From contig NZ_CP093442.1 of the NCBI RefSeq assembly GCF_022814725.1, forward strand, positions 372,001 to 436,000: DNA of 64,000 nucleotides. Direction: 5' to 3'. The DNA comes from Bdellovibrio reynosensis. GTDB taxonomy: Bacteria > Bdellovibrionota > Bdellovibrionia > Bdellovibrionales > Bdellovibrionaceae. Below, piece after piece: positions 8,000-16,816 of this stretch. The notes beneath the pieces are model-generated. The model was not told the origin of the DNA and did not search any database. It saw only the letters and a program-made list of their open reading frames with translations. The position numbers were made by a program, and so were the translations under genes. Within the stretch, counting starts at the first letter, position 1. The number at the start of each line of letters is the position of its first letter.

Positions 8000-10900
8000 T
8001 CAGTCCTTCTTTTCAGTAAGAATTGGATCTAAAAGATTGTGACGTCTAAATCGCGTCATAAAACTATGCCCCTGAAATTTTCCTACTTCTGGCGCCCAGA
8101 AAATATTCCGCTGTTGGTCGCGAAAGGTGGGATGACTTAGGGCTAACATGTTAGAGATGCTTGTGATCATCCAAATGTCGTCGTCACGCACGAAATGCCG
8201 AAGCTGACTAATATGCTTTGCGCGTATACCGATAATTCTATCTAATATGTGCACTAAATCTTTGGCTTGGTGATTAAGATCGTAATCACTGACTTTTCCA
8301 TCCCATGCGCGAAGAAGACGTCGGGCACTGCGAAGGATCGTTAGCTCGCGGATATTAGAGGGACTGCTGACGTTTTCTAAAATGCTTTTCAAGGCTGCCT
8401 TGGAAAGTTGCCAGCGCATGGTGCCGTGAAGTTCAGGATAAACACCAAGTTCAGCGGGCATATAAAAACGGATGTAGTTATCTATTCCAGAGCGTTCTGC
8501 GAAAAATTCTTTGAAATCATTTTCAAATTCTTTGCGGGTGCAATAATTATCAAACATTGAAATGTTAATGATAACTTCCAACTCTTTAAAATTTCGTCCT
8601 CCTTTTTCGGGAGTTCCTTCTAAATTAATGCTGGTGTATTGTCCTTCGCCCCAAAAGTTACCGACGAAATTAAAGGCACTATCAAACCTTCCGGTCGTTG
8701 TTTTTTCAGTCCAGACTCTGCCAAAGGATCTGTCATAGGCGCGATTTTTATGGGCTAGTATAACTGGCTGTCCATTGGCCTCAACAGCATTTACGCCAGT
8801 GTCGGAACCGTAATTCCAAAAAACCGCACCTAATTGAAAGTGTTTACTTCGAGATAGATCATTAAGTTCATGGGGTGTAATAAGCTTGTCTAATGAATTG
8901 AAGTCGTTATGAATTAAGGCTGTGTCAAAAGCTTCTTGTAAGTGCATCTGTCCTTGTTCTGTTTCATTTAAAGTGTCTACACGATAAAGACGGTAAGTTC
9001 TTTTTGCTCGGGTGGCGCGAGCATGGGCTGCTAAACGTAAATAAGTTCTAACATCAAGACCGCTTTGTATTGCTGCTGTTTTTATGTGATCGGTGGATAC
9101 TTCCAATAAGGTGTCATGGGGTTTGGCGAAATATATCGTTTTAATCGCTGAAATGCTTAAACCTAAAAGAGCTGCGTCAATCTGAATGTCATCAATTATT
9201 TTGGTTTTGGATTTGCCAATGGAAGCGCCGATCGAATGAGTAACAAAAAGCTGTTCGCCGGTTCTTAAATTGCGACGAATTTCATAAATACTAAAAGGAT
9301 TCAACAGTGCAAAGAAACGTTTTGTCCCAGTTTCTTGCAAAGTTGATACGCTATGAAAATATTCAAAAGTGTAAGTGTAATACAAACCCAGGGGAGTGGT
9401 GATGCGATCAGAGACTAAGCCAATTGGAAGGCTGATGCTGATTTTATCTTGTAGTAAATAACGCTTTTGCCCAGGCCCTAGTTCGGGGTTGACGCTCACG
9501 GCACGGGAAGCAGCAAAAGAAAATCCGCCCTGAACATCCACCGTTCCTATATCGATAACGAAATTTCCTTTTCCGTGGGTCGCGGGATTAAAAAGTTCTA
9601 AAAACTTATTTTGGAGTTTGTTAATGCCTAAGGCGATGACTGCCTGAAATGGGGTAAAACTTTTTCCTAGAATCGGTAATGTGTTTCCGGGTATTTCCTG
9701 TGCTCCTTCTTTAAGAAGTCCCTGTTCATTGATATATTGTTGAAACCTGGCGGCAAGTTCGGAATGGGTAAGTACACGGTGAGGTCTGAACCCTTCTTCG
9801 TAAAGGTCAAAATCCATCATCATTTTATTGAGGCGCGATTTAAATTTCTCTGCATACAAAGCACTGACCGGAGCAGGGAATCCTGAAGCTGCCATTATGC
9901 TATCTATTTGCCAGGTCTGAATTCTTGCCATTCGGCGCGCAAGCCATTTAACATCACTATAGGTCGTGTCTTTCCAAGTGCGATGATCAAATAGTGATAG
10001 CCACCATAAATGGACTTTGTCGTTATAGACCTTCGTAAATTCCCACGGAAACATATTCACTGTGCCGACATATCCAAGGAAATCCGGAAGAAATGAAATT
10101 CCTAAAGATGAACCCGTATCGCTAATAAAAAAGATCGGCAGCCATCCTTTGACTGGATCTCTGATGGCATCGACCCGGGATTGATATTCGTATTCGTCCT
10201 GCAAAGCGATCAAGGCGTTGTACAAAACCATCGCACGGTATTCGCGGCGATTGCGCAAACCGTTGTCCCCCATACGGAAAGGACCCATCTTGCGATAGTC
10301 CTCTTTGTCAGGATAAGCTTCAAGGGCCACGTTTTTTAAAATCACCGCGTTTTCGCCATGAATTCGTTCAATATGAGTCATGGCGGTGCTCATCTGTAAG
10401 CCGTGAATCGTTCGCCACTCTGAAAGAAAGTGTTCAAAGGTGGTATCGCCCAGTTCTAATTTTATTTGTGATCTGAATGTCGTGGGATTAGCAGGATAAC
10501 CGATAATTCTAGCCAAGTGATTTACGGCCGGGGTGACATAGGCTTCTCGGCCCACTCTAAGAGTGACATCTTTCTTCTTAGGCTTTCCTTTTTTAGTTAG
10601 CTCTGATTCGTCAAACCAATGGGTTTTAAATTTTATGGTTCCATTTCCCATACGTTCATAGTGAAAGACGGGAAGTAAGTCTGACTTTGGCGGGAAAAAT
10701 CTTTTGCCAAAATAAACTTCATTCGCAGGATCATAATCCTCCACTTCATTGTCAGTCCAAATTGGGGAAGAGGGTGGATTTAATGTTGAAATATCAAGAC
10801 CGCGGCGACGGGCTTGTAGCAATGTTTTCTGGTCGGCGAAACTTCCGTTTAATAACAAGTTGCTCGCTTGAGTTTGGCTAGAATCATCAATTGCAAATTC

Positions 10901-11416
10901 AAAAAAGTTTTCTCCCCAATTCTTTATATTTTCTTTTACTTTGGTGAACATATTCATCGGATAAGGGGTATATCCAGCCGCGAAAAACAGTAGAACAGTT
11001 TCAACTTTTTCGTGGATTTGTTGAGCCGTCATTCTGGAGTGGTTGGCTTTTAAATCCCGGGTGTGTTCCAAAGCGAAAATGATCGGAGCTATAGCCTCTG
11101 CTTCTTCGTGTTGTGCTTCAGTACCTTCTTTTTCAGCTCTGTCATTTTCATAACCATGGGTAAATATTAAATTGGTTTTGCGATTCAATTTCGCTGAGTC
11201 CATCAGTAAACTTTTATGGTGCTCTAAAAAGCGAATCAGTTTTCCGAGTTTTTCTGAATCTATGTTTCCGTTGGTATAAAAGTAAGTCTGTCGATATTTA
11301 TTTAAAGATAAATCGTGGCCCGAAGTTATCATTCCTTCGGAAGTCGAATAGGGGCTAGTCGCCCACAATAGACAAGGTAAAAGCAACTGTAATATCGTGA
11401 TGCTTAAAATTCTCAT
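8000..11416 (-). CDS. Large secreted protein of unknown function, tandem paralogue 2
   Basis: A 1138-residue paralogue of the gene at 4453-7902, in the same direction and 97 bases upstream of it. The start is placed at ATG 11416 because AAGAGGA lies 4-5 bases before it; the TTG one codon earlier is less likely. The signal peptide is MRILSITILQLLLPCLLWA. Full-length collinearity with copy 1 includes invariant blocks such as 'FRSQIKL', 'PFRMG' and 'EGAQEIPGNTLPILG'. It lacks the 17-residue insertion of copy 1, has 3 extra residues near 'GISFLPDFLGYVG' and ends with a short charged tail (TEKKD). DNA identity is clearly below that of a recent duplication. No recognised domain or catalytic motif. 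Confidence 0.8.
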   Translation of the reverse strand: MRILSITILQLLLPCLLWATSPYSTSEGMITSGHDLSLNKYRQTYFYTNGNIDSEKLGKLIRFLEHHKSLLMDSAKLNRKTNLIFTHGYENDRAEKEGTEAQHEEAEAIAPIIFALEHTRDLKANHSRMTAQQIHEKVETVLLFFAAGYTPYPMNMFTKVKENIKNWGENFFEFAIDDSSQTQASNLLLNGSFADQKTLLQARRRGLDISTLNPPSSPIWTDNEVEDYDPANEVYFGKRFFPPKSDLLPVFHYERMGNGTIKFKTHWFDESELTKKGKPKKKDVTLRVGREAYVTPAVNHLARIIGYPANPTTFRSQIKLELGDTTFEHFLSEWRTIHGLQMSTAMTHIERIHGENAVILKNVALEAYPDKEDYRKMGPFRMGDNGLRNRREYRAMVLYNALIALQDEYEYQSRVDAIRDPVKGWLPIFFISDTGSSLGISFLPDFLGYVGTVNMFPWEFTKVYNDKVHLWWLSLFDHRTWKDTTYSDVKWLARRMARIQTWQIDSIMAASGFPAPVSALYAEKFKSRLNKMMMDFDLYEEGFRPHRVLTHSELAARFQQYINEQGLLKEGAQEIPGNTLPILGKSFTPFQAVIALGINKLQNKFLELFNPATHGKGNFVIDIGTVDVQGGFSFAASRAVSVNPELGPGQKRYLLQDKISISLPIGLVSDRITTPLGLYYTYTFEYFHSVSTLQETGTKRFFALLNPFSIYEIRRNLRTGEQLFVTHSIGASIGKSKTKIIDDIQIDAALLGLSISAIKTIYFAKPHDTLLEVSTDHIKTAAIQSGLDVRTYLRLAAHARATRAKRTYRLYRVDTLNETEQGQMHLQEAFDTALIHNDFNSLDKLITPHELNDLSRSKHFQLGAVFWNYGSDTGVNAVEANGQPVILAHKNRAYDRSFGRVWTEKTTTGRFDSAFNFVGNFWGEGQYTSINLEGTPEKGGRNFKELEVIINISMFDNYCTRKEFENDFKEFFAERSGIDNYIRFYMPAELGVYPELHGTMRWQLSKAALKSILENVSSPSNIRELTILRSARRLLRAWDGKVSDYDLNHQAKDLVHILDRIIGIRAKHISQLRHFVRDDDIWMITSISNMLALSHPTFRDQQRNIFWAPEVGKFQGHSFMTRFRRHNLLDPILTEKKD

Positions 11417-11466
11417 CAATTCCTCTTAATTTCTGGATAGGCGAATAACCGTAGAGGAATGGTAAA

Positions 11467-11485
11467 TTGAAGGCTAATTGCAAAT
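11467..11485 (-). promoter_or_regulatory. Conserved upstream block, copy 2
   Basis: The same 19 bases as at 7949-7967, here 51 bases upstream of ATG 11416. Near-equal placement upstream of two diverged paralogues suggests a retained regulatory or promoter function. Confidence 0.5.
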
Positions 11486-11642
11486 CTGTCTGGACAGTTA
11501 TTTACTGGTAATCCACATTTTCGTTCGAATCACGATAGCCTGAATAGAAAGATTTCAGAACAATCTGGCTTGAAAATAGGTAGTGAAAACAGGTATTTAA
11601 TTCTTAAAATGCGATTTTGAGCAAGCTACTTAATAACCAGTT

Positions 11643-11661
11643 GAAAATGATTCTTAATAAT
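11643..11661 (+). promoter_or_regulatory. Candidate Fur box upstream of fur
   Basis: gaaaatgattcttaataat matches 12 of 19 positions of the Fur-box consensus GATAATGATAATCATTATC, best in its left half. It lies directly against the -35 element of the predicted promoter, the arrangement expected for autorepression. Confidence 0.35.
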
Positions 11662-11691
11662 TTGGACTTTAAAGGGCGTAGCTACTATAAA
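11662..11691 (+). promoter_or_regulatory. Predicted sigma-70 promoter of the Fur-family gene
   Basis: TTGGAC (11662-11667) and TATAAA (11686-11691) are separated by 18 bases, about 20 bases before the start codon at 11712. Confidence 0.5.
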
Positions 11692-11711
11692 GATGGTTTT
11701 GAGGTACACCC

Positions 11712-12209
11712 ATGGGTAAAGACGCAGTTCCATTTCTGCCAAGACAACACGACGAAGACATCATCGTTCACGAAGATGAATTCGACGAATCAGAACTTAA
11801 GCGCATCATTCGCGCATTAAATCTTAAAGTAACCACTCAACGTATGGCGATTCTTAAAGCTCTTCACGATGGTCGTCGCCATGTGACAGCTCAAGAACTT
11901 TATGAAAAGTTAAATAAAAACCATCCTGAAATTGGTTTTGCGACGGTGTACCGCTTTCTTCGCACTTTGACTGAAGGAAGTTTTGTTACTGAAGTTCGCA
12001 TGGGCGGATTGCCAGCTCGTTATGAACTGACTCCCAAAGGTCACCATGACCATTTAACTTGTGTAAAATGCGGCAAGATCTGTGAGTTCGAAAACAAAGC
12101 AATCGAAAGTCTGCAAGAAAAAGTAGCCAACCAATTTGGCTTCACTCTGACTCACCATATTCTTGAACTCTATGGAGTTTGTCCAAGTTGCCAGGCAAAA
12201 GGCACTTAA
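11712..12209 (+). CDS. fur: Fur-family metal-responsive transcriptional regulator
   Basis: The 165-residue protein has an acidic N-terminal extension of about 30 residues, then the winged helix (recognition region 'EIGFATVYRFLRTL', about 76-89). Next come the regulatory metal site 'HHDH' (about 111-114), Cys117 and Cys120 of a structural zinc site, and the second pair Cys157/Cys160 in 'CPSC'. This is the full Fur/PerR/Zur layout with both Cys pairs intact. Iron sensing (Fur) is the default reading. PerR or Zur cannot be excluded from motifs alone. GAGG precedes ATG 11712 by 7 bases. Transcription ends at a hairpin that contains the next start codon. Confidence 0.85.
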   Translation: MGKDAVPFLPRQHDEDIIVHEDEFDESELKRIIRALNLKVTTQRMAILKALHDGRRHVTAQELYEKLNKNHPEIGFATVYRFLRTLTEGSFVTEVRMGGLPARYELTPKGHHDHLTCVKCGKICEFENKAIESLQEKVANQFGFTLTHHILELYGVCPSCQAKGT

Positions 12210-12219
12210 GCTAAAATCA

Positions 12220-12248
12220 CCCCATGACAAAATCATGGGGTCTTTTTT
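12220..12248 (+). terminator. Terminator hairpin of fur containing the next gene's start codon
   Basis: A perfect 8-bp stem, ccccatga (12220-12227) with tcatgggg (12233-12240), and a 5-base loop, followed by tcttttttt. The left arm contains the ATG at 12224-12226 that begins the following gene. Confidence 0.8.
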
Positions 12249-12985
12249 TATCTGCACTTCTTTTTTCTTTAAACGTTTACGCGGCTGAAGCGGATTCACC
12301 AGTTATCAATCCTCCGCACAGGGATAAAAACCCCCACGGCATCAAGCCTTCGCGCTGTTCTTGGGTGCAAGAGGGTAACTATGAAGAATGCAATTATTTA
12401 GATAACTCTGGTCCCGTCAGATTTTTATTTAGAAACTACGGACCCAATCGCATCGTTTCTAAAGCGCCGTCCCGTTCCCGCGAATGGAGTTTTAATTTCG
12501 CCGGAAACGCGCGCCAAGATTTAAGCTTTTCCATCACCGATATGCCAAACGGTACGGTGAGCTTAACTCAAGAAAGTATATTCCATTTATTCCCCCGAAA
12601 AACCCTGCCGCATATTCGCACTGAAGATAACAAACACTATGTGACTTTGCCGACAGGTGAAGTGGTTGTTTTCAACGCGCAAACAAAAGAAGTTCTTGGG
12701 GGAGTGATCAGTGAAGATGGTCCTATGACTTCTGGTGTGCGGGCTTTGGCGCCGGCAAAAATCACTTATAAAGGCACGGGTGTAATGGTTCGTGCAAATC
12801 AGCGTGGAGCAGATCCTCGTTTGGGAAGTAGTACTGCGAAGATCACCAAAGGAAGTAAGTCCTGCCAAGTACAGCTAAAAGAACTTTGGCCGGATCAAAA
12901 TCAAGACTCTGCCGTGCATTTTCGTTTTGCTACGGATGCGGAATTTGATGCTTTCTTAAAACGTCGGTGCGGCTTCGGTATTTAG
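12224..12985 (+). CDS. Exported protein of unknown function
   Basis: The 253-residue product has a Sec signal peptide (MTKSWGLFLSALLFSLNVYA, cleavage before AEADS). The mature protein contains four Cys (including 'SRCSWVQEGNYEECNYL' near the front and the Cys near the C-terminus) that could form disulfides in the periplasm. I recognise no domain. The only start that preserves the signal peptide is ATG 12224, which has no Shine-Dalgarno sequence and lies inside the stem of the upstream terminator. Translation may therefore be low or depend on read-through from fur. Confidence 0.65.
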   Translation: MTKSWGLFLSALLFSLNVYAAEADSPVINPPHRDKNPHGIKPSRCSWVQEGNYEECNYLDNSGPVRFLFRNYGPNRIVSKAPSRSREWSFNFAGNARQDLSFSITDMPNGTVSLTQESIFHLFPRKTLPHIRTEDNKHYVTLPTGEVVVFNAQTKEVLGGVISEDGPMTSGVRALAPAKITYKGTGVMVRANQRGADPRLGSSTAKITKGSKSCQVQLKELWPDQNQDSAVHFRFATDAEFDAFLKRRCGFGI

Positions 12986-13063
12986 CATTAAAATGTGTGG
13001 AACAGTGCATTTCTTGGGCTGGACCTTGCGGCGGGTGTTGTCCTCATCCTAGAATGAGGACTT

Positions 13064-15664
13064 ATGGCACAAGCTGAAGATGGAATCATAGTAAAGGGTG
13101 CAAAAGAGCACAATCTTAAGAACGTCAGCGTTACTATTCCGCGCAATAAGATCACGGTTTTTACCGGCTTAAGCGGCAGTGGAAAATCGTCTTTGGCATT
13201 TGATACAGTGTACGCTGAAGGCCAACGTCGTTACGTCGAAAGCTTGTCAGCCTATGCTCGTAACTTTCTAGAGCAGCTTAAGAAACCAGAAGTCGATTCC
13301 ATCACAGGTTTGTCGCCAGCCATCGCCATCGATCAAAAGTCAGTCAGTTTAAATCCTCGTTCAACCGTAGGAACGGTGACTGAAATTTACGATTACTTGC
13401 GTTTATTATACGCCAAAGTGGGCGTGTCTGAATGTCCTACGCATCATATTCCGGTGACCAGCCAGACGCCTCAGCAAATTATCGACGATGTGTTTAAGAA
13501 AAGCATGGGCACAAAGTTTTACGTGCTTGCGCCCATGGCTTCTGGAAAAAAAGGGGAGTTCTTAGCAGAGTTCCAACGCTGGGCTAAAAAAGGATTCGTT
13601 AAAGCCAAAGTCGACGGCAAGATGATTGAGCTAGATAAAGCTAGCAAACTTGCAAAAACGAAAACCCACGATATAGACTTGGTCATCGATCAGTTAATTT
13701 TAAAAGACAGCTTAAAACTGCGCTTGTCAGAATCGATCAACACCTCTTTATCCATGGCCAACGGACGAGTGATCATCGAAACTTTGAATGGTGAACGCAC
13801 AGCTTACTCTTTGCATTCAGCTTGTCCCATTTGCGGTTTCAGTTTCCCAGAAGTGGAACCACGCTTATTCAGTTTTAATAATCCCCGTGGCGCCTGTGAA
13901 ACTTGCCACGGTCTTGGTACCATTGACCTTGAAGAAGAAGAACAATTTTCTGAAGGTGAAGTGGGCGGTAAGAAATTAGAAAAAGTCGTCTACAAATATA
14001 AAGGCAAAAAAACTTCGGAAGAAGATGACGAAGACGGCGAAGAAATGGATTTATCAGCCTGTCCTGATTGCCATGGTTCACGTCTTAAACCTGAAGCTTT
14101 AAATATTAAAGTCGGTGAAAAAACCATTTCAGAACTTTCTGATATGGGCACGGTTGAATTGCGCGAATGGCTTTCTAAGCTTTCTTGGAAATCCAAAGAC
14201 CAACTGGTCGCAGAAAAAATCGTAAAACAAATCATGGCGCGCTTAGATTATTTGGTGCGCGTTGGGACGGGCTATCTTTCCTTAAGTCGTCCATCACGAA
14301 CCTTATCGGGTGGAGAAGCTCAGCGTATTCGTCTGGCGACCCAAGTGGGTTCATCATTGATTGGCGTTCTTTATGTTATGGATGAACCAAGTATCGGTCT
14401 TCATCCTAGGGATCATCATCGTCTTCTAGGAATTATCGGTGAATTGAAAGATCGTGGAAACACCATCTTGTTGGTTGAACATGATGAAGACACCATCCGT
14501 TTTGCTGACTTTGTCGTGGATCTAGGTCCGCGTGCTGGTGTTCTTGGTGGCGAAAAAATGGCCCAGGGAACTCCCGATGAACTTGCTGCGAATCCAAACT
14601 CGTTAACAGGCAAATACCTCAGCGGTGAAGTGCGCATCCCAGTTCCCAAAGAGCGTCGCAAAGGAACCGGTGAATTCGTAAAATTAATTGGTGCCACTGG
14701 CAACAATCTGCAAAACGTAAACTTAGAAATTCCACTGGGAACTTTCACTGCTGTCACTGGGGTTTCCGGATCTGGCAAAAGTACGCTTATCATTGATACT
14801 CTTTATAAAATTCTTGCCCAACATTTTTATAAAGCGTCAGCCCAACCTTCACCTTATAAAAAAATTGAGGGCCTTGATAAGATTGATAAAGTCATTGATA
14901 TCAATCAGCGTCCCATTGGGCGAACACCTCGTTCAACGCCGGCAACCTATGTAGGTCTTTTTCCGATGATCAGGGATTTGTTTGCAAATTTACCTGATTC
15001 AAAACTTCGTGGTTACGAGCCAGGCCGCTTTAGTTTTAACGTCAAGGGCGGACGCTGTGAAACCTGCCTAGGGCATGGTCAAATCAGGGTCGAGATGCAT
15101 TTCCTAAGTGACGTTTTCGTGACTTGCGATACGTGCCTGGGACGCAGATACAACCGTGAAACTTTAAACATCAAATATAAAAACAAATCCATCGCTGATG
15201 TTTTAGAAATGAGCGTGGAAGAGGCCTTAGAATTCTTCCGCAATCATCAACAAATTTATCGCAAACTTGATACTCTTCACCGCGTGGGCCTTGATTATAT
15301 GACCTTGGGGCAAAGTTCGACCACCCTTTCAGGCGGTGAAGCGCAACGGGTGAAGCTTTCTAAAGAACTTTCCCGCAGGGGCACTGGCAAGACGTTATAC
15401 ATCTTAGATGAACCCACAACAGGTTTGCATTTTGATGACGTCAGAAAACTAGTAGAACTGATCCAAGAGCTGACGGATCAAGGCAACACCTTGCTGGTGA
15501 TTGAACACAGCATGGAGGTTGTGAAGGCTGCGGATCACGTGATTGATCTAGGTCCTGATGGCGGTAAGCACGGTGGTCAGATCGTGGCGACGGGAACTCC
15601 GGAACAAGTTGCTAAAGTCGCGCGCAGTGAAACCGGCAAGTTTTTAAAGCCCGTTTTAAAATAA
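13064..15664 (+). CDS. uvrA: Excinuclease ABC subunit A with shortened insertion domain
   Basis: UvrA recognises DNA damage with UvrB in nucleotide excision repair. The order is complete: first Walker A 'GLSGSGKSS' (about 34-42), a UvrB-binding region (about 125-245), first zinc module ('CPICG', about 256; 'CETCHG', about 278; 'CPDCHG', about 333), signature 'LSGGEAQRIRLA' (about 414), 'DEPSIGLHPRD' (about 440). Then come second Walker A 'GVSGSGKST' (about 565), second zinc finger (about 665-690), 'LSGGEAQRVKLS' (about 755) and 'DEPTTGLHFDD'. The protein has 866 residues against about 940 for E. coli UvrA. The loss is concentrated between 'CETCHGLG' and 'CPDCHG', where the insertion domain is replaced by about 45 mostly acidic and Lys residues. 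A GAGGA site precedes ATG 13064. Confidence 0.95.
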   Translation: MAQAEDGIIVKGAKEHNLKNVSVTIPRNKITVFTGLSGSGKSSLAFDTVYAEGQRRYVESLSAYARNFLEQLKKPEVDSITGLSPAIAIDQKSVSLNPRSTVGTVTEIYDYLRLLYAKVGVSECPTHHIPVTSQTPQQIIDDVFKKSMGTKFYVLAPMASGKKGEFLAEFQRWAKKGFVKAKVDGKMIELDKASKLAKTKTHDIDLVIDQLILKDSLKLRLSESINTSLSMANGRVIIETLNGERTAYSLHSACPICGFSFPEVEPRLFSFNNPRGACETCHGLGTIDLEEEEQFSEGEVGGKKLEKVVYKYKGKKTSEEDDEDGEEMDLSACPDCHGSRLKPEALNIKVGEKTISELSDMGTVELREWLSKLSWKSKDQLVAEKIVKQIMARLDYLVRVGTGYLSLSRPSRTLSGGEAQRIRLATQVGSSLIGVLYVMDEPSIGLHPRDHHRLLGIIGELKDRGNTILLVEHDEDTIRFADFVVDLGPRAGVLGGEKMAQGTPDELAANPNSLTGKYLSGEVRIPVPKERRKGTGEFVKLIGATGNNLQNVNLEIPLGTFTAVTGVSGSGKSTLIIDTLYKILAQHFYKASAQPSPYKKIEGLDKIDKVIDINQRPIGRTPRSTPATYVGLFPMIRDLFANLPDSKLRGYEPGRFSFNVKGGRCETCLGHGQIRVEMHFLSDVFVTCDTCLGRRYNRETLNIKYKNKSIADVLEMSVEEALEFFRNHQQIYRKLDTLHRVGLDYMTLGQSSTTLSGGEAQRVKLSKELSRRGTGKTLYILDEPTTGLHFDDVRKLVELIQELTDQGNTLLVIEHSMEVVKAADHVIDLGPDGGKHGGQIVATGTPEQVAKVARSETGKFLKPVLK

Positions 15665-15784
15665 TCACAGTAAGAAGTTAGATCCTGTGGGATATGCTTG
15701 TGTTTTAGGCATTTCACATTGCAATCGCGCTGTGCGCCGTGTTTTTCTTTGATCTTTGGCTATTTATCGTCAACTTTAGTTTTC

Positions 15785-16816
15785 ATGAAATATTTTACGA
15801 CCTCATTTATTTTTACAATTCTAGGTTTGATCGCGTCTTTCTTTGTGGGCCAGTACTATGGCGGCACAGTGGGCGCAGGTCTGCAGGCTCTTTTCATTGC
15901 CACTGTTCTGGCGGTGCTTGAAGTGTCCCTTTCATTTGATAATGCCATTGTGAATGCGGTGGTTTTAAAACAAATGACCCCGGTGTGGCGTAAGCGCTTT
16001 CTAACTTGGGGTATGTTGATCGCGGTTTTCGGAATGCGTTTGGTGTTTCCTCTCGCGATCGTGACTTTCATCGCCCACGTCAATCCTTGGGAAGCGTTGG
16101 TGATGGCAGCGACTCGCCCCGACGAATACGCAAACCTAATGCTATCAGCTCACTTGGAAGTTTCAGCCTTCGGTGGAGCTTTCTTACTGATGGTGGCACT
16201 AAAATACTTCTATGATGAAAGCAAAGAACTTCACTGGATTCCATTTCTTGAAAAGCCAACAGCCTATCTAGGCAGTAAGGTGGAAGCGATCGAAGTGGCT
16301 CTGTGCTTGGTGATTTTTGCAATCATCACTCAGTTCATGCCTTCTGAAAGTGCATTGCCATTCTTAAAAGCCGGTATGGCGGGTTTGATCACTTATGTGA
16401 TCGTGGATGGTATCGGTTCATGGCTTGAAGCTTCTGATGAAACAATGAAAGACGTTCACCGCGCCAGTGCCGGTATGTTCTTATACCTTGAAGTTCTTGA
16501 CGCCTCATTCAGCTTTGACGGTGTGGTGGGTGCGTTTGCGATCACTCACAATCTTTTTATCATCATGATCGGTCTAAGCATCGGTGCGTTCTTCGTACGT
16601 AGCTTGACGATTATGTTCGTAGAAAAAGAGACTTTAACGAAATTCGCTTTCCTAGAACATGGCGCTTTCTATGCCATCGGTCTTTTAGCGATGATCATGC
16701 TATCTAGTCCGTTTGTGCATATTCCAGAATGGTTTACGGGTCTAAGCGGCGCAGTTTTGATTGCGGCGTCGTTTGTGTGGTCTCTGAAGAAGGCTCCCAA
16801 AGAATCTGCAGAATAG
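15785..16816 (+). CDS. DUF475/TerC-like integral membrane protein
   Basis: The start is taken at ATG 15785 (MKYFTTSFIFTILG, 343 residues), because the 29 residues gained by starting earlier do not look like protein of this family. About eight or nine membrane segments are evident. The TerC-type acidic motifs are present: 'EVSLSFDNAIVNAVVL' near residues 45-60 and 'EVLDASFSFDGVVGAFA' near 240-255. TerC-superfamily proteins are linked to metal ion (Mn2+) efflux and tellurite resistance; DUF475 members are little studied. Its 3' end overlaps the convergent DMT gene by 83 bases. Confidence 0.75.
   Translation: MKYFTTSFIFTILGLIASFFVGQYYGGTVGAGLQALFIATVLAVLEVSLSFDNAIVNAVVLKQMTPVWRKRFLTWGMLIAVFGMRLVFPLAIVTFIAHVNPWEALVMAATRPDEYANLMLSAHLEVSAFGGAFLLMVALKYFYDESKELHWIPFLEKPTAYLGSKVEAIEVALCLVIFAIITQFMPSESALPFLKAGMAGLITYVIVDGIGSWLEASDETMKDVHRASAGMFLYLEVLDASFSFDGVVGAFAITHNLFIIMIGLSIGAFFVRSLTIMFVEKETLTKFAFLEHGAFYAIGLLAMIMLSSPFVHIPEWFTGLSGAVLIAASFVWSLKKAPKESAE

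Noticed and set aside
4453-11416. Recent duplication or assembly artefact
   Set aside because: The copies differ throughout at DNA and protein level, including separate insertions, so both are real old paralogues.
11617-11820. 67-codon ORF covering the fur promoter and start
   Set aside because: Overlaps fur in another frame, has no family resemblance and would run across the promoter; fur motifs are decisive.
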